The notes: generated by a model from the letters alone, not told the origin. Shown: positions 1-7,247, numbered from the stretch's first letter. The stretch is 9,252 nt of DNA from Candidatus Omnitrophota bacterium (GCA_016196415.1 JACPXS010000065.1:1-9252); one strand, 5' to 3'. Translations and numbers: made by a program.

Positions 1-34
1 ATTCATGGCGCTGCTGCCGTACGCGCCCGTGTAA
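1..34 (+). CDS. rpsR: 30S ribosomal protein bS18, C-terminal end only (partial)
   Basis: Reading from base 2, the window opens with ten codons, FMALLPYAPV, followed by TAA at 32-34. The MALLPY core matches the conserved tail of bacterial bS18 (E. coli ends ...RARYLSLLPYTDRHQ), in which the last helix is followed by a short basic or polar tail. The next genes, rplI and dnaB, are the usual followers of rpsR, which supports the call. bS18 binds the platform of the 30S subunit next to bS6. Only the last few residues are visible, so the identity rests on a short motif plus gene order. Nothing can be said about its start or regulation. Confidence 0.72.
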   Translation, partial: FMALLPYAPV

Positions 35-83
35 CAACCGGTTGCGCGTTGGCGAGTGGACGCGTGGGCGGGCTCAGGAGTTG

Positions 84-115
84 TCAACGCGCCAACGCGA
101 TTACGCGCGAACGCG
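84..115 (+). repeat. Four tandem 8-mers ending in ACGCG, just before the rplI ribosome binding site
   Basis: Four consecutive octamers, tcaacgcg (84-91), ccaacgcg (92-99), attacgcg (100-107) and cgaacgcg (108-115), share ACGCG at the same phase and end exactly where the AGGGAG ribosome binding site of rplI begins. Bases 90-99 (cgccaacgcg) are also the exact reverse complement of 45-54 (cgcgttggcg), so part of the array can form a 10-bp stem with a 35-nt loop. A role in translation control or mRNA stability is possible but is inference. Confidence 0.5.
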
Positions 116-128
116 AGGGAGCCATTCC

Positions 129-572
129 ATGGACGTCGTCCTGCTGAAAGATGTGGAGAAGTTGGGCTCGGCTGGAACCGTGGTGCATGTGAAGCCGGGG
201 TTTGCGAGGAACTACCTCATGCCCGCCGGCCTGGCGGCGCCGGCGACCCCGCAGCAGCTGAATGCCCTTGAGGTGGCGACTCGCCATCGGCTTCAGAAGG
301 TCCAGCGGATTCATGCTGAGGCGGAAGCGTTCAAACGGAAGCTCGAAAGCCGCTCGCTCACGCTGAAGCTGGCGCTCGGGGAGGATGGCAAGCCCTTCGG
401 TTCTGTGACCGTCCACGATATCATGGAGGCGCTGACCCGCGAGGGGTTTGAAGTCGAGAAGCACGCCATTCGCTTGGAGCAGCCGATCAAGGCGTTGGGC
501 ATCTACGAGATCCCCGTCCAGGTGCACCCGCAGGTGACGGCGACGTTGAAGCTGTGGGTCGGCAAGGCGTAG
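129..572 (+). CDS. rplI: 50S ribosomal protein bL9
   Basis: This is bL9, a 147-residue protein of the large ribosomal subunit that bridges out from the base of the L1 stalk. The N-terminal RNA-binding domain (about 1-50) carries the family signature: MDVVLLKDVEKLG, then VVHVKPGFARNYLMP and a closing AAPAT. A long charged connecting helix follows (about 50-77), then the C-terminal domain from about 78, with GEDGKPFGSVT and the closing TLKLWV strand. Length is normal for the family. The start at 129 is chosen because bL9 begins at this methionine and AGGGAG lies at 116-121, 7 nt upstream; the frame is open further back to a TTG at 42, but that stretch encodes repeat sequence. The gene lies 94 nt after rpsR and 52 nt before dnaB, probably in one ribosomal-protein operon. 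Confidence 0.97.
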   Translation: MDVVLLKDVEKLGSAGTVVHVKPGFARNYLMPAGLAAPATPQQLNALEVATRHRLQKVQRIHAEAEAFKRKLESRSLTLKLALGEDGKPFGSVTVHDIMEALTREGFEVEKHAIRLEQPIKALGIYEIPVQVHPQVTATLKLWVGKA

Positions 573-606
573 GCGTGATGGCATCGGACCGCGCTGCCGG
601 ATCGGT

Positions 607-622
607 CCTCGGGGAGCCGAGG
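607..622 (+). promoter_or_regulatory. Hairpin holding the dnaB ribosome binding site
   Basis: CCTCGG (607-612) and CCGAGG (617-622) form a perfect 6-bp stem with a 4-nt loop, GGAG. The only Shine-Dalgarno-like sequence for the dnaB GTG start at 625, GGGGAG at 611-616, lies in the loop and the 3' end of the left arm. The stem ends 2 nt before the start codon, so when folded it should hinder initiation. A second, weaker pairing, GGACC (586-590) with GGTCC (604-608), uses two of the same bases and would exclude the first. Whether either forms in the cell is untested. Confidence 0.4.
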
Positions 623-624
623 CG

Positions 625-2001
625 GTGCAGAAGCGCCGCAGCACGAACGCCGTGATGCGCATGGCTCTACCGGAAGTGACCACCCTCGAGCGCGTACCCC
701 CGCAGAATATCGAGGCGGAGCAAGCGGTCTTGGGCGCCATGCTCCTTGAGGAAGAGGCGGTTGTGCAAGCCGCCGAACTCCTCGAGGAATCGACCTTCTA
801 CAACGATCCCCACCGGAAAATCTTCGCCGCGCTGCTGGCCCTCTACAAAGCCAACGTGCCGGTCGATCTGGTCACCGTGACCGACGAACTCAAAAAGCGC
901 AACGCGCTGGATGAGATCGGCGGCCCCAGCTACCTCGCGATGCTGACCAGCATCGTGCCCACAGCCGCCAACGCCGAGCACTACTGCTGCATTGTCAAAC
1001 AGAAGGCGATTCTGCGCGAGCTGATCCGGGTGTCCACGCATATCGCCACCGAATCCTATGCAGAGTCCATGGATCCGGACCACTTGCTCGATAAGGCCGA
1101 AGCGCTGATCTTTGACATTGCCTCGAAGAAGCTCAAGCGCGACGCGGTCGCGATGAAAGACATCATCAAGAGCTCCATCGAGATGATCGACACGCTCTAC
1201 CAGCGCAAAGGCATGATCACCGGCATGCCGACGGGCTTCATCGAACTCGATCAGCAGTTGGCGGGGCTGCAGCCGGCGGATCTGATCGTCGTCGCGGGAC
1301 GTCCGGCGATGGGCAAGAGCAGTTTCGCCCTGTGCGTCGCCGAGCATATCGCGCTGGTCCAGAAAGCGGGCGTGGCTCTTTTCAGCCTCGAGATGTCCAA
1401 AGAGAACCTGGTGCAGCGCATGCTCTGTTCCCACGCCCGGATCAACGCCCACAATGTGCGCTCCGGCATGCTCTCGACCAGCGATTGGCCGAACCTCACT
1501 AAGGCGGCCGGCAAGCTGTCCGAGGCGCCGATTTATGTCGATGATTCTCCGGGCATTTCGATTCTGGAACTGCGCGCCAAAGCTCGACGGTTGAAGAGCC
1601 GGCACAACATCGGCCTGGTCATCTTGGACTACCTGCAATTGATGGAAGAATCGTCGTATGCCGAGAACCGCCAGCAGGAAATCTCCGTCATCTCTCGAGG
1701 CCTCAAGGCGCTGGCGCGGGAGCTGACCGTCCCGATCATCGCCGTCAGCCAGCTCTCGAGGGCTCCGGAGCGGCGGGAGTCATTCCGGCCGAGGCTCTCG
1801 GATCTCCGGGAGTCCGGCGCGATCGAACAGGATGCCGATGTCGTCCTCATGTTGTTCCGAGAGGACTACTACAATCCCAGCGAGGAGAACAAGGGAATCG
1901 CCGAGGTCATCATCGCCAAGCAGCGCAATGGCCCGACGGGGACGGTGAAACTGGTGTTTCTCAGCGAGTACACGCGCTTCGAAACGCTGGCGCAGGCATG
2001 A
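625..2001 (+). CDS. dnaB: Replicative DNA helicase DnaB
   Basis: This is the hexameric 5'-3' helicase that unwinds DNA at the replication fork and binds primase; 458 residues, a normal length. The N-terminal DnaB domain spans about 25-130 (PPQNIEAEQAVLGAML at its start). The RecA-like ATPase domain begins near 198 with TGMPTGFIELDQ and holds Walker A GRPAMGKSS (225-233), the SLEMS motif (254-258), Walker B LVILDYLQLM (331-340) and the arginine-finger region AKQRNGPTG (431-439, K432 and R434). No intein or insertion interrupts it. The GTG start at 625 is chosen for GGGGAG 8 nt upstream; ATG at 655 or 661 would also keep the whole domain but has no binding site. Its stop overlaps the bamA start (ATGA), so the two are probably translationally coupled. 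Following rpsR-rplI is common; running straight into bamA is not. Confidence 0.97.
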   Translation: MQKRRSTNAVMRMALPEVTTLERVPPQNIEAEQAVLGAMLLEEEAVVQAAELLEESTFYNDPHRKIFAALLALYKANVPVDLVTVTDELKKRNALDEIGGPSYLAMLTSIVPTAANAEHYCCIVKQKAILRELIRVSTHIATESYAESMDPDHLLDKAEALIFDIASKKLKRDAVAMKDIIKSSIEMIDTLYQRKGMITGMPTGFIELDQQLAGLQPADLIVVAGRPAMGKSSFALCVAEHIALVQKAGVALFSLEMSKENLVQRMLCSHARINAHNVRSGMLSTSDWPNLTKAAGKLSEAPIYVDDSPGISILELRAKARRLKSRHNIGLVILDYLQLMEESSYAENRQQEISVISRGLKALARELTVPIIAVSQLSRAPERRESFRPRLSDLRESGAIEQDADVVLMLFREDYYNPSEENKGIAEVIIAKQRNGPTGTVKLVFLSEYTRFETLAQA

Positions 2002-4352
2002 TCCCCCCATCTGTGGGGGCCCGCCGCAGGCGGCACGGACCGCTCATTGCAGCCGGCCTCCTGGCGGATTTGCTCCTGCAGGTCCCCGCGCTTCAGGCGG
2101 CTCAAGCGCATGAAGGCATGCGGGTCGTGGCGGTTGGCGTCAGCGGAACCAAGACCATTGCGAAGGAGACGATTCTCGCGAAAGTGCAAACCAAGCCGGG
2201 CGGACTCTACCAAGATGCGGTGGTGAGCGAAGACATTCGCCGGCTCTTTGCGTTGGGCTACTTCACCGATGTCCATGTGGACGTGGACACATCGTCCGAG
2301 CCTGAAGGGGTCGCGGTGGTCTTCGTCGTGAAGGAGAAACCCGCCGTCGAGTCGATTCATGTGGAGGGCAACCGGTTCCTACAACCATCCCGGGTGCTTG
2401 AGCTGTTTGGGATGAAGCACGGCGAGCTCTACGATCCCCGCAGGCTCCGGCAGGGCGTCGATCTGGTCAAAGCGGAATACGCCCGCAAGGGGTTCTCGCA
2501 GTGCGAGATCACCTCGCGCGTGCAAGCCGATGAGGCGGCGAACACCGCGACGCTTTCCCTCCTGATTGATGAGGGGCCGCGCATGCGCATCACCCAGGTG
2601 CTGGTCGAGGGCAACCAAGCGTTTTCGGATCGGCGCGTCCGGTCGTTGCTCAAGACGAAAGCGCGGGGCTGGTTTCGTTCGGGGGTGTATGAGGAACAAG
2701 TGCTGGAGGAGGATCTGGAGCGCATCCGGGCGTTCTACCGTCGGCAGGGTTACCAAGATATTGACGTGAGCGAGGCGACGTATCGGGATCCAGCCGGCCG
2801 GGGCCTGTACGTGCATCTGACGCTCCGCGAAGGGTTGCAGCATCGAATCGGAGCGGTCAAGCTGGAAGGGGCGTTGCTGTTTCCTGAGCGGGAGCTGCGG
2901 CGGTTGGTGACGCTCAAGCCCGGGGCGGTCTACAGCACCGACTCGCTACAGGAGGATCTGCGGCTCCTCAAGCAATACTACGGGGACCGCGGCTATATCC
3001 ACACCGAGGTGACCGCTGATCCGCAACTCGACCAGGCGACGAAGCGGGTCAATCTGACCTATCACCTGGCTGAGCACGAGCTGGTCTACGTGGATCGGGT
3101 GGAGGTGCAAGGCAACCTCAGGACACGAGACGCCGTGGTCCGTCGGGAGCTCCGGATCTATCCCGGCGATGTCTTTAACGGCGAGCGCATCCGAAAATCC
3201 GTGGAGCGGCTCTACAACCTGGGGTACTTTGAGGAAGTGAACGTCGAGACGGAGCCAACGGTCGCGTCGGATCGGGAGGACTTGGTCGTCAAGGTAAAGG
3301 AAGCCAAGACCGGCAGCTTCAGCTTCGGAGGCGGATTTTCTTCCATTGACCGGCTGGTCGGCTTGGTGGAGTTGGAGCAACGGAACTTCGACTGGAAGAA
3401 TTTCCCCCAGTTTACCGGAGCCGGAGAAGACCTGCGATTCCGGGTGGAACTGGGGTCTGTCCGGCGGAACTTCGATCTCTCCTTTACCGAGCCGTGGATC
3501 TTCGGCCATCCGGTATCGCTCGGTCTCGATGCGTTTGATCGTACCCGCCTCCGAAGCCGAGATTTGGGGTTGGGCTATGAAGAAGAACAGCGGGGCGGCG
3601 GGATTCGTCTGGGGAAGGAGCTCACCGATTCCCTGAGCGGGTCGCTGAGCTACCAACTCTTTCGGACCACGATCTCCAATGTGGTCGATGAAGCCTCCTC
3701 GGACTTGAAGGCGGAGGAGGGGCGCAATACCGTCAGCGAATCGGGGATCTCGCTCTCGTTTGATACGCGCGATAATCGCTTCGATCCCACGCGCGGCGCC
3801 TTCGTGTTTACCTCGGCGGATCTGGCGGGGGGGGTCCTCGGCGCCGATAAGGACTTCTATCGGCTGCAGGCGGGCGCAAGCTATTACCTGCCGCATTGGA
3901 GCCGTTTGGTCTTTGAGTCGCGCATTCGAGGCGGGATTGTCGATGCCTATGGGGATTCCAGCGAGGTCCCGATCTTTGAGCGGTTCTTCGGGGGAGGGGC
4001 CGGGACGATCCGGGGATTCCGTGAGCGACGGGTCGGCCCGCGCGATCCCACGTCGAACGATCCGATTGGAGGAGAGGCGACGTTTCTCGGCACGCTCGAA
4101 GAGGTGATGACCGTCCTGAAGGATGAACGCGGCAAGGCGATTTTCAAGGGGTCGGCCTTCCTGGATGTGGGCAACGTCTGGCGTCGAGTCGGCGACCTTG
4201 GCGAGTCGTACAAAGCGGGAACCGGCGTCGGCCTGCGGGTCAATACGCCCATCGGGCCAGTCCGGCTCGATATCGGCTACCCCGTCAGTCATCTCGATCT
4301 AGGAGAGAAGCGCGCCCCGAGGTTTCACTTCAACGTCAGCCGGTCTTTCTAA
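1998..4352 (+). CDS. bamA: Outer-membrane protein assembly factor BamA (Omp85)
   Basis: BamA is the core of the BAM complex, folding beta-barrel proteins into the outer membrane. The 784-residue product has an N-terminal signal peptide (four arginines at 9-12, a hydrophobic stretch at about 15-34, likely cleavage after ALQA or AQA near 34-37). Five POTRA domains follow, at about 41-117, 118-196, 197-282, 283-363 and 364-439, each opening with a strand plus a VEGN-like turn (HVEGN, LVEGN, KLEGA, EVQGN) and several closing with a GYF or GY turn. The 16-strand barrel runs from about 440 to the terminal phenylalanine (SRSF, the usual BAM sorting end). The L6 loop motif IRGF is at 671-674 with R672, the residue that contacts the barrel wall. 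The ATG overlaps the dnaB stop by 4 nt and has no clear Shine-Dalgarno, which fits translational coupling. The skp-type gene follows 16 nt after the stop, the common bamA-skp order. BamA is normally essential. Confidence 0.96.
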   Translation: MIPPSVGARRRRHGPLIAAGLLADLLLQVPALQAAQAHEGMRVVAVGVSGTKTIAKETILAKVQTKPGGLYQDAVVSEDIRRLFALGYFTDVHVDVDTSSEPEGVAVVFVVKEKPAVESIHVEGNRFLQPSRVLELFGMKHGELYDPRRLRQGVDLVKAEYARKGFSQCEITSRVQADEAANTATLSLLIDEGPRMRITQVLVEGNQAFSDRRVRSLLKTKARGWFRSGVYEEQVLEEDLERIRAFYRRQGYQDIDVSEATYRDPAGRGLYVHLTLREGLQHRIGAVKLEGALLFPERELRRLVTLKPGAVYSTDSLQEDLRLLKQYYGDRGYIHTEVTADPQLDQATKRVNLTYHLAEHELVYVDRVEVQGNLRTRDAVVRRELRIYPGDVFNGERIRKSVERLYNLGYFEEVNVETEPTVASDREDLVVKVKEAKTGSFSFGGGFSSIDRLVGLVELEQRNFDWKNFPQFTGAGEDLRFRVELGSVRRNFDLSFTEPWIFGHPVSLGLDAFDRTRLRSRDLGLGYEEEQRGGGIRLGKELTDSLSGSLSYQLFRTTISNVVDEASSDLKAEEGRNTVSESGISLSFDTRDNRFDPTRGAFVFTSADLAGGVLGADKDFYRLQAGASYYLPHWSRLVFESRIRGGIVDAYGDSSEVPIFERFFGGGAGTIRGFRERRVGPRDPTSNDPIGGEATFLGTLEEVMTVLKDERGKAIFKGSAFLDVGNVWRRVGDLGESYKAGTGVGLRVNTPIGPVRLDIGYPVSHLDLGEKRAPRFHFNVSRSF
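2004..2033 (+). promoter_or_regulatory. Two adjacent hairpins in the first codons of bamA
   Basis: CCCCCA (2004-2009) pairs exactly with TGGGGG (2014-2019) across a 4-nt loop, and CCGCC (2021-2025) pairs with GGCGG (2029-2033) across a 3-nt loop. They begin 4 nt after the bamA ATG. Such structure normally lowers initiation unless a ribosome finishing the upstream gene opens it, which fits the ATGA overlap with dnaB. There is no U-tract, so this is not an intrinsic terminator. The structures follow from base pairing by eye; the coupling role is inference. Confidence 0.4.
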
Positions 4353-4368
4353 CGATGCGAGGAGTCTG

Positions 4369-4974
4369 ATGCAGGCCGTTAGCAGTCACAGGGCAGGAGG
4401 CAGCACGCACCCGTCAGCGATCAGCAGTCGACCCTTCGACTCGGGCCCCGGCATGCGGTGGGGGATTCTCTGGGCGATCGGGGGCGTGCTGCTGGGCGGA
4501 GCGTGGAGCCCGCAGGTTCATGCGCAAGACCTGAAGATCGGGTATGTCGATATTGGGAAGCTCTTTGACGGCTATGAGCGGACGAAAGCCTCTGATACGA
4601 CCCTCGAAAAGCAGAGCAAGCAGAAGGAAGCGGAGCTGGAAGGGCGGATGAGCGAGCTCAACAAGCTGCGCCAGAGCCTCGAGCTGCTCAACGACCAGGC
4701 CCGCGAGGCGAAGTCAAAAGAGGTTGAAGAAAAAGCGGATGAACTGCAACGGTTTCGGACCGGCGCGGCGAGAGACCTCCGTCGGGAACGGGACAAAATC
4801 GCCAGGAGTATCCTGGAAGATATCCAGAAAGGGGTTACGGAGTACGCGAAATCAAACAGCTTTGCATTCATCCTGGACAAGCGCTTCGTACTGTATGGGC
4901 AGCCGGTCTCCGATGTGACGAGTGAGGTGCTTGACCTGCTGAACGACCGCCTCAAGAACAAGGGTGGCCAGTAA
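4369..4974 (+). CDS. skp: Periplasmic chaperone of the Skp/OmpH family
   Basis: Skp-type proteins are periplasmic trimers that hold unfolded outer-membrane proteins and hand them to BamA, encoded just upstream. After the signal peptide, the mature part opens with the family start LKIGYVDIGKLFDGYE (55-70), continues as a charged coiled coil (about 74-155, rich in K, E, R and Q) and ends with FVLYGQPVSDVTSEVLDLLN (173-192), the typical OmpH C-terminal strand and helix. The start is uncertain. ATG 4369 has GAGGAG 4 nt upstream, but its first 28 residues look like translated heptamer repeat. ATG 4453 (M29) begins a clean signal peptide (MRWGILWAIGGVLLGGAW, cleavage after VHA at 52) but has no binding site. 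I list the longer form because of its binding site; the protein from 4453, 173 residues, is closer to the family's usual size. The mature product should be the same if the signal is cleaved normally. Confidence 0.88.
   Translation: MQAVSSHRAGGSTHPSAISSRPFDSGPGMRWGILWAIGGVLLGGAWSPQVHAQDLKIGYVDIGKLFDGYERTKASDTTLEKQSKQKEAELEGRMSELNKLRQSLELLNDQAREAKSKEVEEKADELQRFRTGAARDLRRERDKIARSILEDIQKGVTEYAKSNSFAFILDKRFVLYGQPVSDVTSEVLDLLNDRLKNKGGQ
4378..4440 (+). repeat. Degenerate 7-bp tandem repeat (nine units) in the skp 5' region
   Basis: Nine heptamers run in unbroken phase, for example gttagca (4378-4384), ggcagca (4399-4405), gtcagcg (4413-4419) and atcagca (4420-4426). Columns 2-4 read T/G-C-A in six of the first seven units (TTA in the first); the last two units diverge. 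The tail, cccttcgactcgg (4432-4444), resembles a short intergenic repeat I recall from many bacterial genomes. Phased heptamers are a known class of short tandem intergenic repeat (for example the STRR sequences of filamentous cyanobacteria). Here the array lies inside the longest skp reading frame, between its ribosome binding site and its signal peptide. Confidence 0.6.
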
Positions 4975-5053
4975 GCCTCAGGGTGCAGGGAGGCGCCCCC
5001 GAAGGCTGTTGACCACAAGATGCAGGCGCCGGTGGAGCCCCACGAGGTAGGAG

Positions 5054-6373
5054 ATGAGCGAACAGCAACGGACCATCGCCAACGCCGTGTTCATGAACGG
5101 GCTGGGAATCCACACCGGAGAACCGGTGTCGGTTCGCGTCCTCCCCGCTCCTCCTGATGCGGGGATCGTGTTTATTCGAACCGACCTGCCCCACCGTCCC
5201 ACCATTCCGGTGAAATCCGCGCAAGTGGTCGATGTGGGCAAGAGCGTGCGCCGAACGACCCTCTCGAAGGATGGAGTGGAGGTGCAGACGGTTGAGCACT
5301 TCATGGCCTCCCTCTGGGGCGCGGGCATTGACAACGCCTACGTGGAGGTGACGAGCAGCGAGATGCCGGGGCTCGACGGCTCGGCGATTCAGTTCCTGCA
5401 GCAGTTTAACGCGGCGGGCACGGTTGAGCAGCCTGAGCCTCGTCGGTACTTTTCCCTGCGCGAGCCGGTTTTTGTGGAAGAACAGGATTCCTCCATCGTC
5501 GTCTTTCCCGATCGGACGCTGCGCATTTCGTACATGCTCAGCTATGCGCACCCGCTGCTGAAATCGCAGTTTGTTTCCTACAGGCTCGACGGGCTCGACT
5601 CGTTTGAGCGGACCATCGCCCCCGCCAGGACGTTCTGCTTGAAAGAAGAGGCGGAGAGCTTGCGGGCGGTCGGGTTCGGCAAGGGCGCCACCTTCGAGAA
5701 TACGCTGGTGCTGGGTGAGGCCGGGGTCATGAACAACACGCTCCGCTTTGAGGATGAATTTGCCCGCCACAAGATCCTCGACCTACTGGGCGATCTCTAC
5801 CTGCTGGGCGCGCACCTGCGCGCCCACGTGGTCGCCATCAAAAGCGGGCATCCCTTAAACGTCAAGTTATTGAAGAAGCTCGATCAGGCCATGGCGCAGT
5901 GGCGGCTCGGGGCGCTCCAATCCGCGACGTCCGAGGTGATGGTGGGGCCCCAGCTCGACATCACCCAAATCCAGAAAATCCTGCCGCATCGCTACCCGTT
6001 CCTCCTGGTGGATCGGATTATCGAGCTGACCGAGACGCGGGCTGTCGGGATGAAATGCGTGACGATTAATGACTATTTCTTCCGAGGCCACTTCCCGGAT
6101 CGTCCCGTGATGCCCGGGGTCTTGCTGGTGGAAGCCATGGCGCAGGTCGGGGGCATCATCATGCTGAACAAGCGCGAAAACCTCGGGAAGTTTGCGTATT
6201 TCATGGCGGTCGATCACGTAAAGTTCCGCAAACCGGTCGTGCCGGGCGATGTCCTGATCCTTGAAGTCGAGCTGGGGAAGTTGCGGACTCGGACCGGGCA
6301 GCTCGTCGGCCGCGCGCTGGTGGACGGAAAAGTGGTGTGTGAGGGAGAGCTGATGTTTGCCTTGGCTGATTGA
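5054..6373 (+). CDS. lpxC/fabZ: LpxC-FabZ fusion: UDP-3-O-acyl-GlcNAc deacetylase / 3-hydroxyacyl-ACP dehydratase
   Basis: A 439-residue, two-enzyme protein. Residues about 3-275 are LpxC, the zinc deacetylase that makes the committed step of lipid A synthesis: QRTIANAV at the start, general base E81 next to zinc ligand H82 (VEHFMAS), RTF at 192-194, zinc ligands H239 and D243 with D247 (ARHKILDLLGD), and the catalytic H266 in KSGHPLN. These match E. coli E78, H79, H238, D242, D246 and H265 in spacing. Residues about 302-439 are FabZ, the dehydratase of fatty acid elongation: LPHRYPFLLVDR (310-321), catalytic H346 in GHFPDRPVMPGV and E360 in VEAMAQ. The linker is about 25-30 residues. Both active sites look intact, so a bifunctional enzyme is expected, as known in Bacteroidota. 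FabZ competes with LpxA for hydroxyacyl-ACP, so fusing it to LpxC ties both fates in one protein. GAGG at 5044-5047 lies 6 nt before the ATG. lpxA follows. Confidence 0.96.
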   Translation: MSEQQRTIANAVFMNGLGIHTGEPVSVRVLPAPPDAGIVFIRTDLPHRPTIPVKSAQVVDVGKSVRRTTLSKDGVEVQTVEHFMASLWGAGIDNAYVEVTSSEMPGLDGSAIQFLQQFNAAGTVEQPEPRRYFSLREPVFVEEQDSSIVVFPDRTLRISYMLSYAHPLLKSQFVSYRLDGLDSFERTIAPARTFCLKEEAESLRAVGFGKGATFENTLVLGEAGVMNNTLRFEDEFARHKILDLLGDLYLLGAHLRAHVVAIKSGHPLNVKLLKKLDQAMAQWRLGALQSATSEVMVGPQLDITQIQKILPHRYPFLLVDRIIELTETRAVGMKCVTINDYFFRGHFPDRPVMPGVLLVEAMAQVGGIIMLNKRENLGKFAYFMAVDHVKFRKPVVPGDVLILEVELGKLRTRTGQLVGRALVDGKVVCEGELMFALAD

Positions 6374-6428
6374 TCCGCCACCTCGCCCCGGCAACGCTCC
6401 CTGAACCCATAACGCGGAGATGCCTCAG

Positions 6429-7247
6429 ATGACGCTCCGAACGCGAAAACCCCGCGCTTCATCCGCGGCAACGACGATCCACCCGACAGCCATCGTGCAT
6501 CCCAAGGCCCAGTTGGCGGGTGGGGTGTCGGTCGGCCCGTACTCCGTGATCGAGCAGCACGTCGTCATCGGTCCTCGGACTCGCGTTGGCGCGCACTGCG
6601 TGATTGAAGGGCACACGACGATCGGCGCAGAATGCGAGATCTTCACCGGCGCGGTCATCGGAAGCATCCCGCAGGATCTGAAATACCGCGGGGAAGCGAG
6701 TGCGTTGCTCATCGGCGATCGGAACAAAATACGCGAGTACGTGACGCTCAACCCGGGCACGGCCGGAGGAGGCGGGAAGACCGTCATCGGCTCAGACTGC
6801 TTCTTCATGGCCTATGCCCATGTCGCCCACGACTGTCTCGTGGGCAACCACGTCATCATCGCCAACAGTGCCGCGTTGGCCGGGCACATTACGGTGGAGG
6901 ATCGCGCGATCATCGGGGGATTGGTTGGCATCCATCAGTTCGTTCGGATCGGCACCCTCTCGATCGTCGGCGGCTGCTCGCGTGTCACGCAAGACATCCC
7001 ACCCTATGCGACCTGCGTCGGCTATCCAGCGGTCGTATTCGGGCTCAACGCGGAAGGGTTGAAGCGGGCCGGGGTATCGAACGACATTCGGCAGCGGCTG
7101 CATCGGGCCTTCCGGGTGCTCTTCTACTCCAAGCTCTCGATGCGGCATGCGCTCGAGCAGGTTGCGCAAGAAGTGGCTCACTGCGCGGAGCTTCAGCGCC
7201 TCGTCGCCTTTATCCGCCAGTCAAAGCGCGGAGTCGCCAGGGCGTGA
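6429..7247 (+). CDS. lpxA: UDP-N-acetylglucosamine O-acyltransferase LpxA
   Basis: LpxA transfers a 3-hydroxyacyl chain from acyl carrier protein to the 3-OH of UDP-GlcNAc, the first step of lipid A synthesis in the cytosol; its product is the LpxC substrate. The 272-residue protein is a left-handed parallel beta-helix trimer in known family members: hexapeptide repeats run from IHPTAIVHPKA (about 17-27) to VGGCSRVTQDIPP (about 180-192), with the loop GSIPQDLKY (78-86) and REYVTLNPGT (102-111). AHVAHDC (130-136) holds the catalytic histidine, H134 here (E. coli H125), with H131. A helical C-terminal part follows (GLKRAG onward). The start at 6429 is chosen because GCGGAG (6414-6419) sits 9 nt upstream; it directly abuts the other ATG at 6420, which would add MPQ. 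It carries about 15 basic or polar residues before the helix. It lies 55 nt after lpxC-fabZ and before lpxI. Confidence 0.95.
   Translation: MTLRTRKPRASSAATTIHPTAIVHPKAQLAGGVSVGPYSVIEQHVVIGPRTRVGAHCVIEGHTTIGAECEIFTGAVIGSIPQDLKYRGEASALLIGDRNKIREYVTLNPGTAGGGGKTVIGSDCFFMAYAHVAHDCLVGNHVIIANSAALAGHITVEDRAIIGGLVGIHQFVRIGTLSIVGGCSRVTQDIPPYATCVGYPAVVFGLNAEGLKRAGVSNDIRQRLHRAFRVLFYSKLSMRHALEQVAQEVAHCAELQRLVAFIRQSKRGVARA

Noticed and set aside
81..110. Possible promoter with TTGTCA as a -35 box before rplI
   Set aside because: No -10-like AT-rich hexamer at 16-18 nt spacing; the region is ACGCG repeat.
42..128. N-terminal extension of rplI from a TTG at 42
   Set aside because: The extension translates repeat sequence, and bL9 proteins begin at the methionine encoded at 129, which has its own ribosome binding site.
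667..1638. Open frame of 323 codons on the minus strand inside dnaB
   Set aside because: Antisense to conserved DnaB motifs and without any family signature or ribosome binding site.
2946..4292. Long open frame (448 codons) on the minus strand inside bamA
   Set aside because: Antisense to the BamA POTRA and barrel coding region with no known motif; a shadow of the codon bias.
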